DNA from: Deinococcus sp.
Lineage (GTDB): Bacteria > Deinococcota > Deinococci > Deinococcales > Deinococcaceae
Reading direction: 5' to 3'
Assembly: GCA_025351205.1 (NCBI GenBank)
Contig: JANXWI010000190.1
Span: forward strand, 1-6,025
DNA: 6,025 nucleotides
Shown one piece after another: positions 4,953 to 6,025 of this stretch. Within the stretch, counting starts at the first letter, position 1. Every line of letters starts with the position of its first letter. Made by a program: the position numbers and the translations under genes. A model generated the notes under the pieces. That model did no database searches. It was given only the letters and a program-made list of their open reading frames with translations, and had not been told where the DNA came from.

Positions 4953-5333
4953 ATGACGGGTCACATTCACATCGGTCTTGCGGGCCTGCTCAAACGGCAC
5001 AACGTGACTCAGAAGCAACTGGCCGAGGCGGCCCAGATGCGCCCTGCGACGGTCAATGCGCTGTACAACGCCCGTGTGGAGCGGGTGGAGATCAGCACGT
5101 TGGTGAACCTCGTGACCGGCCTGCGCCGCCTGGGGATCGATGCCGATGTAGGCGATATTTTGCAAGTCGTGGATCTGCAAGGCGAGACCGAACAGGCCGC
5201 CCGTGACCGCGCTCTGCGCCTGCTGGGGGGCGAACCCTGGGGGTTGAAACCGAAAGGCTCGGCGGTGCTGGCCCCGGTCAGTGGCCCACCGATTGAGGAG
5301 CTGCTGCGGGAACACAGAGGCCCTGAGCTTTGA
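4953..5333 (+). CDS. XRE-family helix-turn-helix protein, probable antitoxin (TA5)
   Basis: A 126-residue protein. Residues 6 to about 70 form a Cro/CI-type HTH domain: LAGLLKRHNVTQKQLAEAAQMRPATVNALYN (helices 1-3, recognition helix from RPATVN), then ISTLVNLVTGLRRLGI and DVGDILQV, resembling the HTH_26 group. The C-terminal ~55 residues are Pro/Gly-rich and charged, ending PIEELLREHRG, and may hold the toxin-binding part. ATG at 4953 is used rather than GTG at 4947, which falls in the G-run likely serving the ribosome. The next gene on the strand is a PIN toxin 160 nt away, so the antitoxin role rests on order and context only. A plain regulator is the alternative. Confidence 0.8.
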   Translation: MTGHIHIGLAGLLKRHNVTQKQLAEAAQMRPATVNALYNARVERVEISTLVNLVTGLRRLGIDADVGDILQVVDLQGETEQAARDRALRLLGGEPWGLKPKGSAVLAPVSGPPIEELLREHRGPEL

Positions 5334-5382
5334 GGGGGTTGTGGGTTTTGAAGGGTTGTCAGTGGCTAATGGCTACAGTTCC

Positions 5383-5411
5383 GGTCATCCGGGAACAGCG
5401 CCCGGATGACC
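5383..5411. repeat. Perfect 11-bp inverted repeat (stem-loop)
   Basis: GGTCATCCGGG (5383-5393) and CCCGGATGACC (5401-5411) are perfect complements around the 7-nt loop aacagcg. The stem is stable and lies 50 nt after the HTH stop. No T-tract follows, so it may attenuate read-through into the toxin or be part of a mobile repeat rather than a classic terminator. Confidence 0.75.
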
Positions 5412-5457
5412 TCCACTTGCGCCCCCAGCCACTCTTGGCTACTCGCTCCGCTCGGGA

Positions 5458-5474
5458 TGATGACTCAGTCATCA
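5458..5474. repeat. 17-nt palindrome upstream of the TA5 toxin
   Basis: TGATGACT and AGTCATCA are perfect inverted 8-mers around one central C, ending 19 nt before the TTG start of the PIN toxin. It could be an operator or the end of an inserted repeat. Confidence 0.6.
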
Positions 5475-5493
5475 CCCGCCAGGTACTTAGGCT

Positions 5494-5919
5494 TTGACTC
5501 TGCTGTATCTGGACACTTCCGCTTTTGCCCGCCTGTATACGCTGGAGCCGGACCATCAGGCGGTGGCGACTGCACTCGCGGCTGCTGAGGGTGGCATTGC
5601 CCACGTCATCACTTACGTAGAACTGCATTCGGCGCTGGCCGGGCGCAGGCAGCGAAAGGCCATCAGTGGACGTGCCTATCAGGCGGCCCTGCGGGACGTT
5701 GCGCGGGACTGGCCGACCATCCGGCACGTCGGCATCGACGAGCAGTTGCTGCAAGACGCTGCCGCACTCGCCGGAGCGCACCACCTGCGGGCTTACGACG
5801 CCGTGCACCTGGCGGCGGCGCAGGCTGTTGCTCCGCTGGGCGTGCAGTTCATGACCTTCGATCTGCGGTTGCGGGCCGTGGCGGAGCAGGTGTTGCCGGG
5901 TGCCGTGTGGCAAGCGTGA
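5494..5919 (+). CDS. PIN-domain ribonuclease toxin (TA5)
   Basis: A 141-residue VapC-like PIN protein. Asp7 in LYLDTSAFARLY, Glu43 in TYVELHSAL, Asp102 in LRAYDAVHLA and Asp123 in FMTFDLRL provide the full acidic site; the YDAVHLA block is diagnostic of this PIN group. Length is normal and the domain is intact. The start is TTG at 5494, the only start codon placed just before the first strand; CAGGT 9 nt upstream is a weak ribosome site. Unlike the other toxins here it is not coupled to its presumed antitoxin, since a 160-nt palindromic spacer lies upstream, so it may be expressed from its own promoter or reduced by the hairpin. Repeat copy D starts 27 nt after the stop. Confidence 0.9.
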   Translation: MTLLYLDTSAFARLYTLEPDHQAVATALAAAEGGIAHVITYVELHSALAGRRQRKAISGRAYQAALRDVARDWPTIRHVGIDEQLLQDAAALAGAHHLRAYDAVHLAAAQAVAPLGVQFMTFDLRLRAVAEQVLPGAVWQA

Positions 5920-5946
5920 ACGGGGTGAACTGACCTCCCAGCCACT

Positions 5947-5984
5947 CCCAGCCCCCGCCACCCCAACCCGCCCAAGCAGAAGCG
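5947..5984. repeat. C/G-rich TA-border repeat, copy D
   Basis: Fourth copy: CCC-ag-CCCCC-gcca-CCCC-aa-CCC-g-CCC, followed by aagcagaagcg. It differs from copy C at only a few positions. It lies between the TA5 toxin and a probable minus-strand gene end at 5994. CCCAAC and GTTGGG around its right end could form a short stem. Confidence 0.8.
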
Positions 5985-5993
5985 TGTTGGGTT

Positions 5994-6025
5994 CTACCCT
6001 TCCGGCAACTCTTCCAGGTCGGCCA
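5994..6025 (-). CDS. Possible C-terminal end of a gene entering from the right
   Basis: Minus-strand codons give ADLEELPEG and then TAG (5996-5994). The acidic, GC-rich-codon tail looks like an antitoxin or other protein C-terminus, and repeat copy D sits just beyond it, as copy A does beyond the TA3 toxin. With only ten codons the call is tentative and no family can be named. Confidence 0.35.
   Translation of the reverse strand, partial: ADLEELPEG

Larger units (their letters stand above)
5334..5493. other. 160-nt palindromic spacer inside TA5
   Basis: Non-coding stretch between the HTH and PIN genes, where the other four modules have overlaps or at most 10 nt. It holds a perfect 11-bp hairpin (5383-5411), a 17-nt palindrome (5458-5474), and between them, on the minus strand, ATCCCGAGCGGAGCGAG, similar to dispersed REP-like sequences seen in many bacteria. 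One minus-strand frame (5464-5366) reads protein-like for 32 codons to a stop, including SQEWLGAQVEVIRALF, without a start codon. It may be the tail of a broken gene or part of a repeat. Confidence 0.5.

Noticed and set aside
5359..5961. 200-codon minus-strand open frame opposite the TA5 toxin
   Set aside because: Low-complexity Arg/Ser-rich translation without a family; the plus strand encodes an intact PIN domain.
3314..5984. Border repeats as integron attC sites or a CRISPR array
   Set aside because: No consistent RYYYAAC/GTTRRRY pair is present in all copies, no integrase is visible, spacing is far too long for CRISPR, and cassette genes point both ways.
5994..6000. TACCCT near the right end as a plus-strand leaderless -10 box
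   Set aside because: No start codon follows within the window at the expected distance, and the same bases fit a minus-strand stop codon.

Overview
The window looks like chromosomal or plasmid DNA of a Deinococcus-like bacterium. It is GC-rich with GC-rich third codon positions. Several genes have a TANNNT -10 box only 5 to 7 nt before the ATG and no Shine-Dalgarno site, the leaderless arrangement known to be common in Deinococcus. The genus is an inference, because no marker gene is present.

Layout. Positions 1-176 are non-coding, and the first ~110 nt are AT-rich. 177-1106 (minus) encodes an NmrA-type NAD(P)-binding protein. 1171-1404 (minus) encodes a lone ribbon-helix-helix (RHH) antitoxin-like protein. 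1448-1933 (plus) encodes a small P-loop kinase/ATPase. From 1935 to 5919 the window is almost entirely toxin-antitoxin (TA) modules: TA1 VapBC (1935-2596, minus), TA2 RHH + MazF/PemK (2727-3310, plus), TA3 VapBC (3358-3985, minus), TA4 AbrB-type antitoxin + PIN toxin (4112-4776, minus), and TA5 XRE-type HTH + PIN toxin (4953-5919, plus, separated by a 160-nt spacer). The last 32 nt appear to hold the C-terminus of another minus-strand gene.

The five toxins (four PIN RNases and one MazF-type RNase) are paired with five different antitoxin families, so the cluster looks assembled from independent modules rather than made by tandem duplication. All five toxins start with a non-ATG codon (GTG, GTG, CTG, TTG, TTG), whereas every antitoxin and both metabolic-type genes start with ATG. 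Each antitoxin precedes its toxin. Four pairs overlap or lie within 10 nt, which suggests translational coupling with a low toxin-to-antitoxin ratio. Candidate operators (direct or inverted repeats) lie at four of the five antitoxin promoters or start codons.

The most unusual structure is a ~40-bp non-coding repeat present four times in the same orientation (3314, 4051, 4830, 5947). It occurs exactly at the borders of TA3, TA4 and TA5, so each interval between successive copies holds one complete TA pair regardless of gene direction. On the minus strand every copy has five G-runs with short loops, a G-quadruplex-type pattern. This is the best candidate for an undescribed element, for example a boundary, insulator, terminator or recombination site of a TA island.
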